Shown here piece after piece: positions 12,301-23,883 of a stretch of DNA of 64,000 bases. Under the pieces are notes generated by a model, which saw only the letters and a program-made list of their open reading frames with translations, ran no database searches and had not been told where the DNA came from. Position 1 is the stretch's first letter. Every line of letters begins with the position of its first letter. This DNA comes from Penelope pileata (lineage: Eukaryota > Chordata > Aves > Galliformes > Cracidae), in assembly GCA_013396635.1 (NCBI GenBank), contig WBMW01000149.1, forward strand, positions 204,504-268,503, written 5' to 3'. Made by a program: the position numbers and the translations under genes.

Positions 12301-15300
12301 AAGCATAAAGAAAGTTTCATATCAAGAAACATCTTTGCAGTTACTTATAAAAACAAGGATGCATTTTCTTCCATAAGAAAAAGTCTCTGGAGTCCCCAGT
12401 TTCTCTCAAAAGAGATTTTTCTTCATTAAAAAACATTTTGACATCTCTAGACACCCTAGTAATGTATTGTAAGAGTACACTGTAAGTCTATTTTATGAAA
12501 AAAACTTTCACTAAGCTTTGTGTTAGAGTGGCAGATGGGAAGACTGAGATAGCAATCCTGAAGCTGTAATTCCTTATGATATACTCTGAAAGGACACCTT
12601 TGGAGACACAGCATGACATGTCCCACATCACCCATGAGAGCTGCAAAGGCATTCCTGAGCCCAGGAGGAAAGGAAGGCCATTTTTACAACTGATTTATCA
12701 ATAGGAGTAAAACGTCAGGCTTTATGATGTGTTTTTAAGACTACTTTAAAGGTGACAGAGGGTAGCAAAAGGGCAACAGTCCATAGAGGCAGTTTTCAGG
12801 TGTGTTCCCACATTTCCAGATATAGACAGATTGAAATAAATAAATAAATAAATAAATAAATAAATCGCTAGAGTGAAATTTCTTCCACTTTGCTTTTGGA
12901 TTGATTAGAAATTCACTCTTTTAGATATGCTCTTTGCCAGGAGAAGCACAGCATAAACCACACAGCTAATAAATCTAGGGATTGAAACTGTAGCCCTTGG
13001 CTGCCACCTAAAGGTTTCATAGACTCCTCCAGAGGGATACCCTTAGACTGCATTTGTGTTTGGAATGGAAAAATGCTTGCCTACTAATGTTACAGGCAGC
13101 CCCCACAGGCATTATTGCTGAAAGAGATTAAAGGGGAAAATAACAAAAAACGCAAATCAAACCAAAGTAAACAAACATAAAAAGTTAGTCCAATAGCACT
13201 CAAGAAAGAATGACTTCTCCTTGCTTACATTTTGGATTTGAAAGCCAATCTACAGACTAGGGAAAAAATAAAATACATTACTTGGTTTCAGTAAAAGAAG
13301 AAATCTAGAACAAAGAAACAATACAGAAACAAACAAAACACCACTAACAACAAAAAAGCATAAACTAGTGAGCAATGGATGGTTCCAAAGCAAAACTGGG
13401 TGGTGTTCACAGCTAGCATTTGGGTGACACAATGGAAGCAGCAAGAAGTTGTGTAGGTCTTGTGCCCTCACAGAGGAGAGATTCTTCTCTCCAAGCACTC
13501 TTTAGAAATTGAAGGTACTTGAAAATAGCAGGAGCTCTAATGGAGAAGAGAACTCAGGCCCCAGGCTCCTTTTTGCAGAATTCTGCCTCAGCTCTCTGGC
13601 TATCTCTACCTACAATTTACATTAAATCACTTAAAGTCATTGTTTCTCACTCACAACGTTTGTACTGGGTGGGTAATACTGACATCTTTCACTGTTCTCA
13701 ATAAAACATCAATTTTATGTATATACACTAGGAAACATTTTTCTAATGCGCGTATGAATCTAGAATCATAGCATTACACAGTGAAAGCTATGTTTTGTTC
13801 CCTGTCAATTGAAGCTTGTCAATACTTTTTGGTCAGTTACAGAATAAATACAGAGCAAGGATCTGAATAAGAGGGTTCGGAAGAGATGTGGCCATGTACA
13901 ATGTAAAACTTCCAGGGAAAAAACACATAGCTTTAAAAAGAGTTGTACTCATCTTTTTAGTGTTAGAATAGTATCAATAAGCATACTTTTTGTCATTTCC
14001 CATCCTGTGTGTCTTACATGCCAGAGCACAAACAACAAAGCTTGGAACAAAATGAGTAGGAAATATTTCAAGAGAAAATGTACAGAGAATACGGATATAA
14101 AGAATTTCTGGAAAACAAACTGATTTCTGCTACTTTGGTTTTAAAGCTTAATGCTGATTCACTATCCAACACCATTTTGGCTTTCTGCAGGATCTGTTCT
14201 GCTTTATTTTCAGTTTACTCTCTCCTCCTACAGGAATGACAACTCTCATGTTCTTATAGGGAAGAAGACTGACCAATTGACAAGGCTGCACTGAAAAATA
14301 AAACAAGAGTCTACAAAGAACTAGTGGTTTCCACCCACACGTGGGAAGAAGCTTAGGGACAGCATCACTTTGGCTCCTTTGTAAAAATGAAAATACACAA
14401 ATCATCAGTAAACTTAAAACTCTGTATTTTCAAACTGTTTTATAGCATATTTGCAGTGTTTCTCCCAGTCTCTACACATATCTGGGATTTCCCCAACGTA
14501 AGTGCAACACCTTGCACTTACAGTGCTGGCTGTTCTCTTTCACTTGTGTTTTACACATGTACTTCTCTGTTTAGTGTGGTGAGATTTCAGTTTAATTTTT
14601 TGTAATGTAATCCATACTTGTTTCAGAGTTAGCCAGGACACATATACTGCAAACTCATATTTCGAGTTCCATTTTCTTCCAGGTACAAATCACAGTTTTG
14701 CTCTATTACAGTAGCTTTCCTCCAATGCTAAAACATATTTTCCCCTTAAAACTTTTATCTATCATATACCCAGACTCCAGAGTTACTGTAGCAACTCTGG
14801 GATTCACTGCACCTCACTAACACTTAGAAGATATTTATAGCATAATTAATGGCGTATAGAAGAGTAGACATTTAGAAGATTGATAGCATTTAAATTGAAA
14901 AAGAATTATAATGATCATTGTTTCTGACCTCTGGTGTTAAATAGTGTATACAACTTCACCTAGCAATTTCTCCATTAATCTTAACACTTCCATTTGAAGT
15001 ACGGCCTGTTTCTCATACAACCATTGAGTCCTGAATTAAAGACCACAAGTGATGGAAAACACTGCCAAAAAAGAAGTCTAATCAGAAACATTTTTCTTCA
15101 AACACAGTTAAGACTTACTAAATTATTTTGCAACCTTTATTTCCCCTTATCTTCCAGTATTCATTAGCGTGTCATGCTACACAGGCATTGTTTGCTGGGA
15201 AAGTAACACATTAACTAAATTCCAAAGGAATAAATTACTACTTTGGGTTGTAAGTTATGTAAGACGTAAAGTATCTTTATTCGAGATAAATGATAAAGTC

Positions 15301-15544
15301 TGGCCAAATCCTAAGGTAGCTGTGTGCTCTAACCAAGCATATGCTACCACCCTGTCCTTAATTTTGGTCCTAAAATTATATTGACTCTTTAAATATCATT
15401 GAACTAATTAATTATGCTTAGATTGATGCAACTTATGCCTGGAAGTCCTTGTCCCAAACAAAGTGGCATCTGAGCCTTAGCAACATATGAATCCCATAAT
15501 CCCTCACACGCCTTATCCTGATTTCAGTAATGGCTGGTACCAGA
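9381..15544. other. Intergenic DNA, no recognised gene
   Basis: AT-rich non-coding sequence. It holds a G-rich run at 11790-11806, an A run near 12279-12294 and an AAAT microsatellite at 12834-12865. A 144-codon minus-strand open frame (11203-10769) has no recognisable domain and no convincing splice sites, and I treat it as chance. No other repeat family is recognised. Confidence 0.6.
12834..12865. repeat. AAAT tetranucleotide microsatellite
   Basis: About eight uninterrupted copies of AAAT are visible. It is a likely length-polymorphic marker with no sign of function. Confidence 0.95.
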
Positions 15545-15700
15545 TCACACAATCACAGGACCAAAGAACGGCTGAGGTTGCAAGGGACCTCTGGGTCCAT
15601 CTGTCCCAACCCCTGCTCAAGCAGGGACACTCAGAGCAGAGTGCCCAGGCCCATGTCCAGGTGGCTTCTGAAGATCTCCAAGAAGGGAGATTCCACAGCC
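15545..15700 (-). mobile_element. CR1 LINE 3' fragment
   Basis: The sequence begins with a decayed terminal octamer (acaatcaca). It continues with the CR1 3' signature ggctgaggttgcaagggacc, the stretch ctgctcaagcagggacac, and a segment ending gattccacagcc. This is the reverse complement of a CR1 3' tail, so the element lies on the minus strand. About 155 bp remain. The wording differs from the 7805 copy, suggesting a different CR1 subfamily. Confidence 0.85.
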
Positions 15701-17680
15701 TAAATGCTCCAGCAAAGGCAGAAATCATCTTTAAAGGACCACATCACTACGTGGCAGCAAGGGAAATCTCTTTGCAGGCTCTGACAGCAGTTGTTTTTTA
15801 TTCTGAAGTACAAAAGTTTGCCTCCTTTTTGAATTTTTATGCTGGTTAGTGTAAAAGCACATAAAACTCATATAAATATCTAATCTATTTTCAAATCCTA
15901 AGAAGTTCTTATCTTAAGCCAATGAATTCCACAAGTTAATTATGTATTATTTTCAAATGAATCTTAGTTATATTATAGCATAAAGAAAAAATAATAAAAC
16001 CAATAACTTCAGCTGTAGTGGATCCTCAAATCAGACAAGGGAAGATTTACTGTTATGGATAAAAAATTTTTCATAAGTAGGGATGCGTGAGATACTGCCC
16101 AAACATATATCTTCCCATGGCAAAGTGATAACAATCTAAGGATAAGCAAGATGTGAGTGAGAAGTGAGGAGATATGCATACAGATACATATCTGAAACAA
16201 TTAAAAAAATCAGTATGTAATTTTTTTTCCTTTATTTGTTGTTGTTATTGTTGTTTGTTTTCTAAACGCATCACTTTTCCTCCATTCTTTCTCAGCTTGC
16301 CATTAAGCATATCTTGATTTATTTTGGTTGTCATGGTAGCGGTGAGTCTTGAGCAGGGATCTGTTGAAAGAAGAGGAGATACCCTGACAAATATCCCACA
16401 GAGAGCATCCTGGCTGTAACGTGCACACCACATTTCAAGACTGAGGACAAGAACAGATGAAATCCTACCAGAGAGGCTGAAAACCTTTGATAATTCTGGA
16501 AAAACACACCCTCCCCGTCCCTGTTCCCCACCCCTCCCACTTCCCCCTCTGCCACGCACACACAGCTTGCCTTTGGGATTTTTCCACTTGTTGGCCACCG
16601 CTCAATGCACCAGATTTAGCAGCTTAGCTATGGACAGGAGAAATGATTTGTATTCATCAGTCACCTAGTCACAAACTGTTGCATTGTAACTGTAGGATAC
16701 TTCTGAGTCTGATCTATGAAGGCTACACTGTGCTAAAAATGAATATTAATTTTCTGTTAAACAACGCTAGTTCTGTTTCTAAACCACAACTTAACTTTTA
16801 CTTTCAACCTCTAACACTTAATTTCCTCAATAGTCTCTCACAAGGGAATTTGATCTCTGAGAAATCCAAAAAAATATTTCCTGCTATTTTACCACAGTAT
16901 CTTACCTTTTTCTTTCTACCAGTTCCTTGTAAAACGTTACATAGGAAACCTCAGGGAAATACAAGTGAGCTAATGGTGACTGGGGCTTATCTGGAAATTT
17001 TCTCTGAAAACTTTCCAAAATGTTTCAGGCCTTCTGTGTTATTATGGAATATTTCATCTCCTCCTTTGGTAACCCAATATCTTAAATCCTGAGGACAGAG
17101 AAGGAATGGAATCATAGTGGAAAGTAGATGAGGGAGAAACTGCAGCACTGCTCAAGATAGCTGCATCAGAAGTTGGGACCTTGCAACTCACTGGGGAAGT
17201 GAGAGAAGCAGACGGGTCAGATGGGGAAATCAAGGAGCCTGCAAAGCATCTGAAGGTCCACCCCACGTGCTTAAGAAGGAAACAACCAAGAGAAGGGAGA
17301 GTAAAAAATAATTTTAAAGCAGGTGAGGAGGAGGGCAAAATGGGAGTATTAGTACTCAATGTGAAAATATATTTTGAGGAAGAAGAAAAATTAAAAAAAC
17401 CTGAGTTGTAACACAGTCACTTGAGTGGCACCTAACCGGCCCTCAGCAGCAAGTGGAGATTGCACATCTTTTTCAAGTACCAGAGAGAAAGAGCAGAAGG
17501 AAATACGAGGAGGTAAAGGAAAGAAAAACAAGTGGAGTGTCAGAGCAATGCGGATAGTTCCAATCTGTAATATTTTTAAAAAATCTGATAAAAAATCTAG
17601 TTGGTGAACTACACAGTGTCTGTTTCTCCTTTGTAGAATTGAAAATGCGATTTGTTTACAATCCGGCCTTTGAAATGCAT
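15701..17680. other. Intergenic DNA, no recognised gene
   Basis: The stretch is mostly AT-rich. It has a GTT-rich patch at about 16237-16262 and a pyrimidine-rich run at about 16505-16560. Open frames at 16643-17092 (+) and 16598-16245 (-) show no domain, signal peptide or paired splice sites and look like chance. Confidence 0.6.
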
Positions 17681-18224
17681 GAGGGCTGCTCCAAAAGTAA
17701 TGCCTCCTATTTTATTATGTTGGCCCATGACATGTGGATGTTGGGGGTATGGCATTACCATCCATCCTTCCCATCAATATTCCATCCCATTTTGTTGCCA
17801 TGTGACAGATGGCAGCAGAGGGGCAGTCTGACAAAACGAAGTCTGACATGTAAGTGCGAATGAAACAGTGGTGTGGAATTGAATTCCTCCGTGTACAAAA
17901 AAATGGCACCCATTGACATTCATCAATGCTTGCTGAATGTTGATTGAGACCAAACAGCGGATGTGAGCACAGTGAGGTGGTGGAGGTGCATTTAAGCAGT
18001 GGCAACAGCACCAGTGGGTCACCTCCGCTGGTGCAGATTTTCATGAGCATGGCATGCAGGCTCTTTTTCATTGCTGGTGAAAATGCATAGCTAAAGGTGG
18101 TGATTATGTTGAAAAATACTGTTCTGTAAGTGAGAATTTGCTCTACCAAACAGTGTTATTATGCTCTTCGCATCTGTTGTCATTTCCACGGAAATGAAGA
18201 GGAGGCATTATTTTAGGAGCAACC
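17681..18224 (+). mobile_element. Internally deleted mariner transposon (Galluhop-like)
   Basis: The left terminus gagggctgctccaaaagtaa and the right terminus (…ggaggcattattttaggagcaacc) are imperfect inverted repeats, as in mariner elements. The left half holds a transposase N-terminal remnant: near 17909-17990, gcacccattgacattcatca and the following sequence encode part of the DNA-binding region. A stop codon interrupts it near 17851. The copy is about 544 bp against roughly 1.2 kb for the full family as I recall, so the catalytic region is deleted and it is non-autonomous. It is in opposite orientation to the copy at 1-286. Confidence 0.85.
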
Positions 18225-21182
18225 TATGTATATTTTTAGTGTTCAGCTGCCTTAGCACCAATGGATCTACACCTACACTGAGGAAGAGGAAATCTGTCCC
18301 TCCCCATCCTCTGTGGAGCTGGAAAAACATACAGTTAAAATCAAAATTCTATTGATTGTTTTGGGATGGGTTGCAGTCCTCTGTGAATATAAAACTAAAT
18401 AAAAATAATAAAAAATAAAAACATAGACGTTTTTAGTTTTCTGTTAGTCAGTGAAGGAAAACAGGAAAACGGCACAAAGATCAGTGTCATGGGGGCTGGT
18501 CTTCAGTCCTTCAGGCAAAAGCCCAGCTGAAATGAGGTTAATGAAATCACTTACGCAGCTCACTGCCTTTCTGCCCCATTCCTTCCAGAAATCAAGTCGC
18601 AATGGCTGTAAATCTATGATGTGGTATCAGGAAAACATTCATGACAGCATCTAGAAGAACCCCAGGTAAATTTTATACTTTTACAATAGGCCACAAGGGA
18701 GCTATTCTGTCTGCAGTCAGAAGGCCCTCAAAGCACACCACATGTTTCTTTGTCGAAAGGAAGAAAATACTTCTATCTGAAATACCAGTTCCGTCACATA
18801 GAAAAGCACAGTGGAAGTACCGAAACGTCTTAGTGTGAGTGTTCTTTAGAACTCTGCATGTGACAACAATTAAAATGTTCTTGTTTCAGAATACATCTGT
18901 TCAACTGAATATACTGCTTTTTTTTTTTAGTAAATATTTCCAGAAAGAGATTATTAAGGGATTTCAATAAACAGTCCTAAGCTTTGACCACTGATTACAA
19001 TACACGTTCTTATGCTTCTTAGCATCTTTGTTGGAATATATTGATAATTTCTTCTGTCTGTTTGTTTCTAGCAAAAATCCTCCTACTCTTTCTTAAACAG
19101 AGGACAAGTGCATCTTCACTGAGGACCCCGAATGCTTATTTACAGATCAGATCTCTGTGCTACAGATGCCCTAGAAAATGAGTGTCTGTGTAGAGCTTAA
19201 AGCACTGTTTTTGACCTAGCAAACCCTAATCAGACTGATTTCTTCTCACTCGAGGAGCCACCGCTGTCCCTGTCTCACACAGTGTAAGGGGAGATGATAG
19301 TTGCATGCTGGCCACCTTGGTTGAGAATCCATTTGCACTGCAATTTTTTTCCCACAGTGGTGTGAAATATCTCAGGTTTATTGTATTATTACACACACTT
19401 GCTTCAGTACACTTCTGACAAGCATTGAAACACACAAGATCAGTATCTGGGATTTCTAGAATATTGCGTAATGAATTTTTAATATACAAATATCAGAACT
19501 TCATTGGTTATATAAGAAGAGAAGAGAAATGTACCTCTGGGGTTTTGCAAGTAATTGTGTATAGAAAAGCAGAAGGGAGGGAATATTGCTTACACACAGA
19601 GACCCAAAAATGTTTCATCTTATAGTTAAACCCAGGCATGTACACAGTGATTAACAACGACAGTTAGACGCACTATACAGAAATTAAATTAGGCTGGAGT
19701 GCATGGAAAATAGAAGGCATCGTCCCACCTGGCAGTGCATAACATTGTCCGAACTGTTAGGGTCAAGGAGGTATATCCAAAAAGGTCATGCTTCAAACGT
19801 CACTATATCATCTCATGCAGGCCTACTGAAGCCAAGGAAGCTGCAAACTCAAGCAAGATTTGTAAGCCCACATGAACTGTCCATGTGAAATCAATGGAAA
19901 CTTCAGGATGCACTCTATATTAAAGTATTGGTCTTTTTAGACTACTGCTCTTCCTTATAACACACCTTTTTTTAATTTGTCACACATGCATTAGGAAGTT
20001 CAGTAGCATGGACAGGTAAATAAAGTAGGTATTAAGAAAAAATAGGTATTATGGGGTAGGTATTTTATTTTGAGAGATGACATTACCAATTTTGACAGTG
20101 AGAACTAAGACTACAAATGAAAAACTGTGTATAGTTTTAACATCTTATATGGACATGCATCAGAACTTTGCCAAAGTAACCAAATGTACATTTTGTTAAA
20201 AAATATAACTGCATACTGTACACAGCAGTTGGAAATTTATACAGAATTTTACTGAATATAAGAAAACAGCACAGGTACATTGTTCATAGTCCACACTGCT
20301 GGAAGAGAGGCCTCTTGGTAATGCTTCTTGGGAACAGCAATTGAATTTGAGTTCCTCCATCGTTTTAAACTGATGGCTTATGAGAGATTTGCAAAATACG
20401 CTCACTTCTTTATACGAAAAAGATGCAGTTTAGATTTAAATATTGCGTAAAACAAAAAAAAATCCAAACTATAGCAAATGTAATTGTATCTGACAGACAA
20501 GCATGTGATCCTTTTATTTAGTCATACAGCAAAAAACTAGAATTTGCACATTAATGTCAATGGCATAAAGTGAAGCTGCCAAATCTAAAAAATAACTACT
20601 GCACTCCAACAAAGTTTTAAATTGATAACTAAAAAAGTAGTAATTTAAAGTGAGGTCTCAGAGGAATGTGAAAAAGTTGAAAAGTTGGAGGAAAGCACAA
20701 TCAATTCAAGCGTACCAAAATGCTTTCCATGGGGATTTTATCAGTGTTGGAGATGCCATGATAACGTAAGAAATCATATGATCAACTATGATGAATATGA
20801 TGAACAAGTCATGCATTTTTCATTTTTAAAAAGTATTGGTATTAGAGGCTGTAAAACACCATCACTCTTCCCTCTGCAGTCTTGGTTTGGATTCTCCCCC
20901 ATGAAATGGCACATCTAAGACGATTGGAATTATTCAACCAAAAAAGGAACATGGTTTTTGTAAGAAATGCTTAGGGTTTTTTGACCAGCTGTAATGAATA
21001 TTCATTGTAGATGCAACATTTTCAAAATTGTTGCCTGAAGAAAGGCTATTGGCCAATGCTGTGACAGACTATTTTATTTTGTTTGCAAAAAAGCGAAGGT
21101 AAGTACTGCAAAGAAAGCACTATTGTAAAGAACCTGGGCATACGAGCAATGTAAGAACAGAGAATCATACACCTTTCACCAT
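18225..21182. other. Intergenic DNA, no recognised gene
   Basis: AT-rich sequence with an A-rich low-complexity patch at 18391-18421 and a T run near 18920-18929. No coding region, RNA gene or recognised repeat is seen. Confidence 0.6.
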
Positions 21183-21350
21183 AAGAATTCATAGAATAAC
21201 TTAGATTGGAAAGAGCCCTAGGAGGCCCAACCAGCCCTCTGCTCAAAGCAGGACCAATGCTATCAGGGTGCTCAGGGTCTTGTTTGGCTGACTTTCACCT
21301 ATCTCCAAGGACAGGGGTTCCACTGCCACATTATTCCAAGCATTTGTGGC
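21183..21350 (-). mobile_element. Old CR1 LINE 3' fragment
   Basis: The sequence starts with a decayed octamer end (aagaattcatagaataac). It continues with ttagattggaaagagccc, ctgctcaaagcaggacca, and atctccaaggacaggggttc cactgccaca near 21301. These match the CR1 3' region in reverse complement. It is more diverged than the other copies and so probably older. Its end near 21350 is approximate. Confidence 0.75.
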
Positions 21351-21882
21351 CCTGTGGATAGCACAACAGACTGACACCTGCATCCAGGTCCGGCAGCCTT
21401 AACAAGCTCCTTGTTCCAGGTCTCTCATGTGACCTTAGACTATTCGGCTTCTCTATTTGTAAAACTTGAATTACTGTCCAAATCTCCTCTGTAACATTCT
21501 CTGAAACGTAGCTTGTACTACTGCATTACAAACAGCATTGTATTTAAAGGTGCCCTTGTTGCAGAATACACTTTTTTAAGTCTTTGGCTTCCACCGTGAG
21601 AGGAATGAAGGCCAAGAGGTAAAGCTAGATTTTACACAACCCTGTAGAATACTTTCAACAGTTCCCGTGGCCTCCAGTGGTGTAGGCCTCAGCTATTGGC
21701 ACCTTCGACTCCTGGCTTCTCTTTTACTGCTGATACTGATGACTTTTAGTATTCAGGGTGAATACTTCTCACTCAATACTCACTTACTCGTTTTGTTATG
21801 CTCTCAATGTTTCAGTTAGAGTGTGTGTTCATTTTGCTTACATTATTCTCAGACTTCATATTAATTTTTTTATTTTTTTTTA

Positions 21883-22140
21883 ATGTTAGACTGTAGGTAT
21901 TGCCTGTCTGCCCAGAGTGCCGAATCCTTGCACGTTGTTCTCAGGAGGAACAGTAAGTGTGAGGACTCGATTTCCTATCAGTATGGTGCGTAACCAATGC
22001 CTAGAAGTTCACAAGATAATTAATTTACGCTCTTGATGACAGAATGACAGAGCCATTTGCTGGTAATATAACTTCTGATCTGACAAAGAGGTTCATACAG
22101 AATACATCCATACGGAGTATTAGGTGTCTTCTTCCTCCCA
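21883..22140 (+). repeat. Left arm of a long inverted repeat
   Basis: This arm is the reverse complement of 22335-22584. It starts at atgttagactgtaggtattg and ends at cttcttcctccca. The inner 93 bp (22048-22140) match the other arm without a difference. The outer part (21883-22047) shows scattered substitutions and small indels. I do not recognise a transposon family, terminal repeats or a coding frame. Together with the 194-bp spacer it could form a hairpin or cruciform of about 250 bp stem. It lies about 0.4-1.1 kb upstream of the CRE-like site. Confidence 0.92.
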
Positions 22141-22334
22141 TCGACACTATTTAGATTGCAGGCAAAAATCCCAGAGTTTTCTTTCTGCAACTTTTGCTTC
22201 TGCTTGGATTTTTAAGACACTTCCTTGAATTTGTCTCACACTGAACACTCTTTCCAGATACATTTGGGCCAGGGCAGCTTGAGGAATGATACTCAAGGTC
22301 TGAAATTGCCCGCACTCTAAACAGTGGGAGTTGG

Positions 22335-22584
22335 TGGGAGGAAGAAGACACCTAATACTCCGTATGGATGTATTCTGTATGAACCTCTTTGTCAGATCAG
22401 AAGTTATATTACCAGCAAATGGCTCTGCCACCAACAGCATGAATGAATTATCTTGTGAATTTTTAGGCATCAGTTATGCACCATACTGACAGGAAATCGA
22501 GTCCTCACACTTACTCTTCCTCCTGACAACAACATGCAAGGATTTGGCATTCTGGGCAGACAGGCAATACCTACTGTCTAACAT
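22335..22584 (-). repeat. Right arm of a long inverted repeat
   Basis: This is the partner of 21883-22140. Segment 22335-22427 is the exact reverse complement of 22048-22140. Segment 22428-22584 matches the outer left arm with mismatches and short length differences. The spacer 22141-22334 holds unrelated single-copy-looking sequence. The perfect inner stem and diverged outer stem are directly visible. Their origin (recent conversion, template switching or constraint) is inference. Confidence 0.92.
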
Positions 22585-22980
22585 GGGGGAAAAAAAGAAA
22601 GATAATTCTAATATAAAATCTCTCATTGGGAATGACGCTTAAGGTCTGAAATGGAGGATTTTCCCAAAATGAAGCAGAAAGATGATGCAATGTTTAAAAA
22701 CTCCAGGAGTGGGAGCATAGGACTGCTCCTTTACCATCCATTCCTCAGTGGCCTTGAACAAACCCAGTGCACCTTCAGCTTCTGGCCTTTACTGTGCTGA
22801 CGGTAAACCACCAGCTCTGAAAACGCCTCAATGGCCGTTCATTGTAAGGACTGCAAAACGGCTCGGCTGCATGCAAGTGATTTATTAATGCCGTACGCTG
22901 CGCTGACAGAGTTGGATGCCGCATCCGGATATCATCTGGGGATCCCGCACACTCTGACATCTGTTCAGAAGCACCAAAAA

Positions 22981-22988
22981 TGACGTGA
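22981..22988 (+). promoter_or_regulatory. CRE-like site (TGACGTGA)
   Basis: TGACGTGA differs from the palindromic cAMP response element TGACGTCA by one base. It sits at the upstream edge of the GC-rich block, followed by a second partial TGACGG at 22997. Work on the human ITGB8 promoter, as I recall it, describes a CRE and SP sites as core elements, so the position fits. Binding is inferred. Confidence 0.5.
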
Positions 22989-23257
22989 GGGCACGGTGAC
23001 GGCCACAGCCGTCCCTGCGCTCAGCCCATGGGAGCCGGGTGAGTGGCAGGGCACCCCGCGGTACCCGGAGGTGCGCGCAGGCCGCCCGCCCGCAGCCGCC
23101 GCCTCAGCGCGGGGAGCGGAGCCCCGACCGGAGCGCGGTGCCACCGCCGGCGGGGCCGGGCCGCGAGGTGCCGGCCCTCGCGCACCTAGCGCGGCCCTCC
23201 GGGGCTTTCCTCACCGCACCCGGCGGGGTACTTTCCGCTTAACCTTTGCGTTACTCC

Positions 23258-23668
23258 NNNNNNNNNNNNNNNNNNNNNNNNNNNNNNNNNNNNNNNNNNN
23301 NNNNNNNNNNNNNNNNNNNNNNNNNNNNNNNNNNNNNNNNNNNNNNNNNNNNNNNNNNNNNNNNNNNNNNNNNNNNNNNNNNNNNNNNNNNNNNNNNNNN
23401 NNNNNNNNNNNNNNNNNNNNNNNNNNNNNNNNNNNNNNNNNNNNNNNNNNNNNNNNNNNNNNNNNNNNNNNNNNNNNNNNNNNNNNNNNNNNNNNNNNNN
23501 NNNNNNNNNNNNNNNNNNNNNNNNNNNNNNNNNNNNNNNNNNNNNNNNNNNNNNNNNNNNNNNNNNNNNNNNNNNNNNNNNNNNNNNNNNNNNNNNNNNN
23601 NNNNNNNNNNNNNNNNNNNNNNNNNNNNNNNNNNNNNNNNNNNNNNNNNNNNNNNNNNNNNNNNNNNN
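23258..23668. other. Assembly gap (411 N)
   Basis: A run of 411 undetermined bases lies inside the most GC-rich part of the window. Such gaps are common in bird assemblies at GC-rich first exons. The missing signal-peptide exon of ITGB8 may lie here. The true gap length may differ. Confidence 0.99.
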
Positions 23669-23883
23669 GGCGGCCGCGGTGCTGGAGGCGCTGGGACGGA
23701 CAGCGCGGGCGTGGAGCGGAGATCGGGGAGACAAGAGACCCGTCGGACGCTGCGTCCCTCTACCTGCCGGCACCGGTGCGCGCTGACAGCGCCCGAGGCG
23801 CGCGGTGCTGCCGGCGGCGGAGGCTCTGCTGGGAGTGGGGAGCTCCGCCAGCTGCGGGAGCGCTCCCTGGGCTCCGGCTGCAG
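23669..23883 (+). other. ITGB8: Possible 5' exon end of ITGB8 with donor at 23884
   Basis: GC-rich sequence after the gap ends in GCTGCAG followed by GTGAGG, a good donor. No ATG occurs between 23669 and 23883, so any reading frame must start in the gap or this part is 5' untranslated. Leaving one base before the intron would be phase-compatible with exon 2, but that frame has a TGA at about 23784 and no ATG after it. The stretch is therefore best seen as 5' UTR or the end of a frame begun inside the gap in another phase. Confidence 0.35.

Noticed and set aside
15487..15849. 120-codon plus-strand open frame
   Set aside because: Its middle is antisense CR1 3' sequence.
16245..16598. 117-codon minus-strand open frame with Gly/Arg-rich start
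   Set aside because: The Gly/Arg part is simply the complement of a pyrimidine-rich low-complexity run; no other support.
16643..17092. 149-codon plus-strand open frame
   Set aside because: Low-complexity, Ser/Leu/Asn-rich product without recognisable motifs, in AT-rich DNA; no splice or promoter context.
22147..22470. 107-codon minus-strand open frame over the inverted repeat
   Set aside because: It runs through the spacer and right arm and has no domain. The inverted repeat explains the sequence without coding.
23842..23883. A CGSA-like tetrapeptide just before the donor at 23884, resembling the start of the human beta-8 signal peptide as I recall it
   Set aside because: Only four residues match, the codon at the Met position is AGC, the frame has an upstream stop and no ATG, and the following residues diverge. 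Probably chance in GC-rich DNA.
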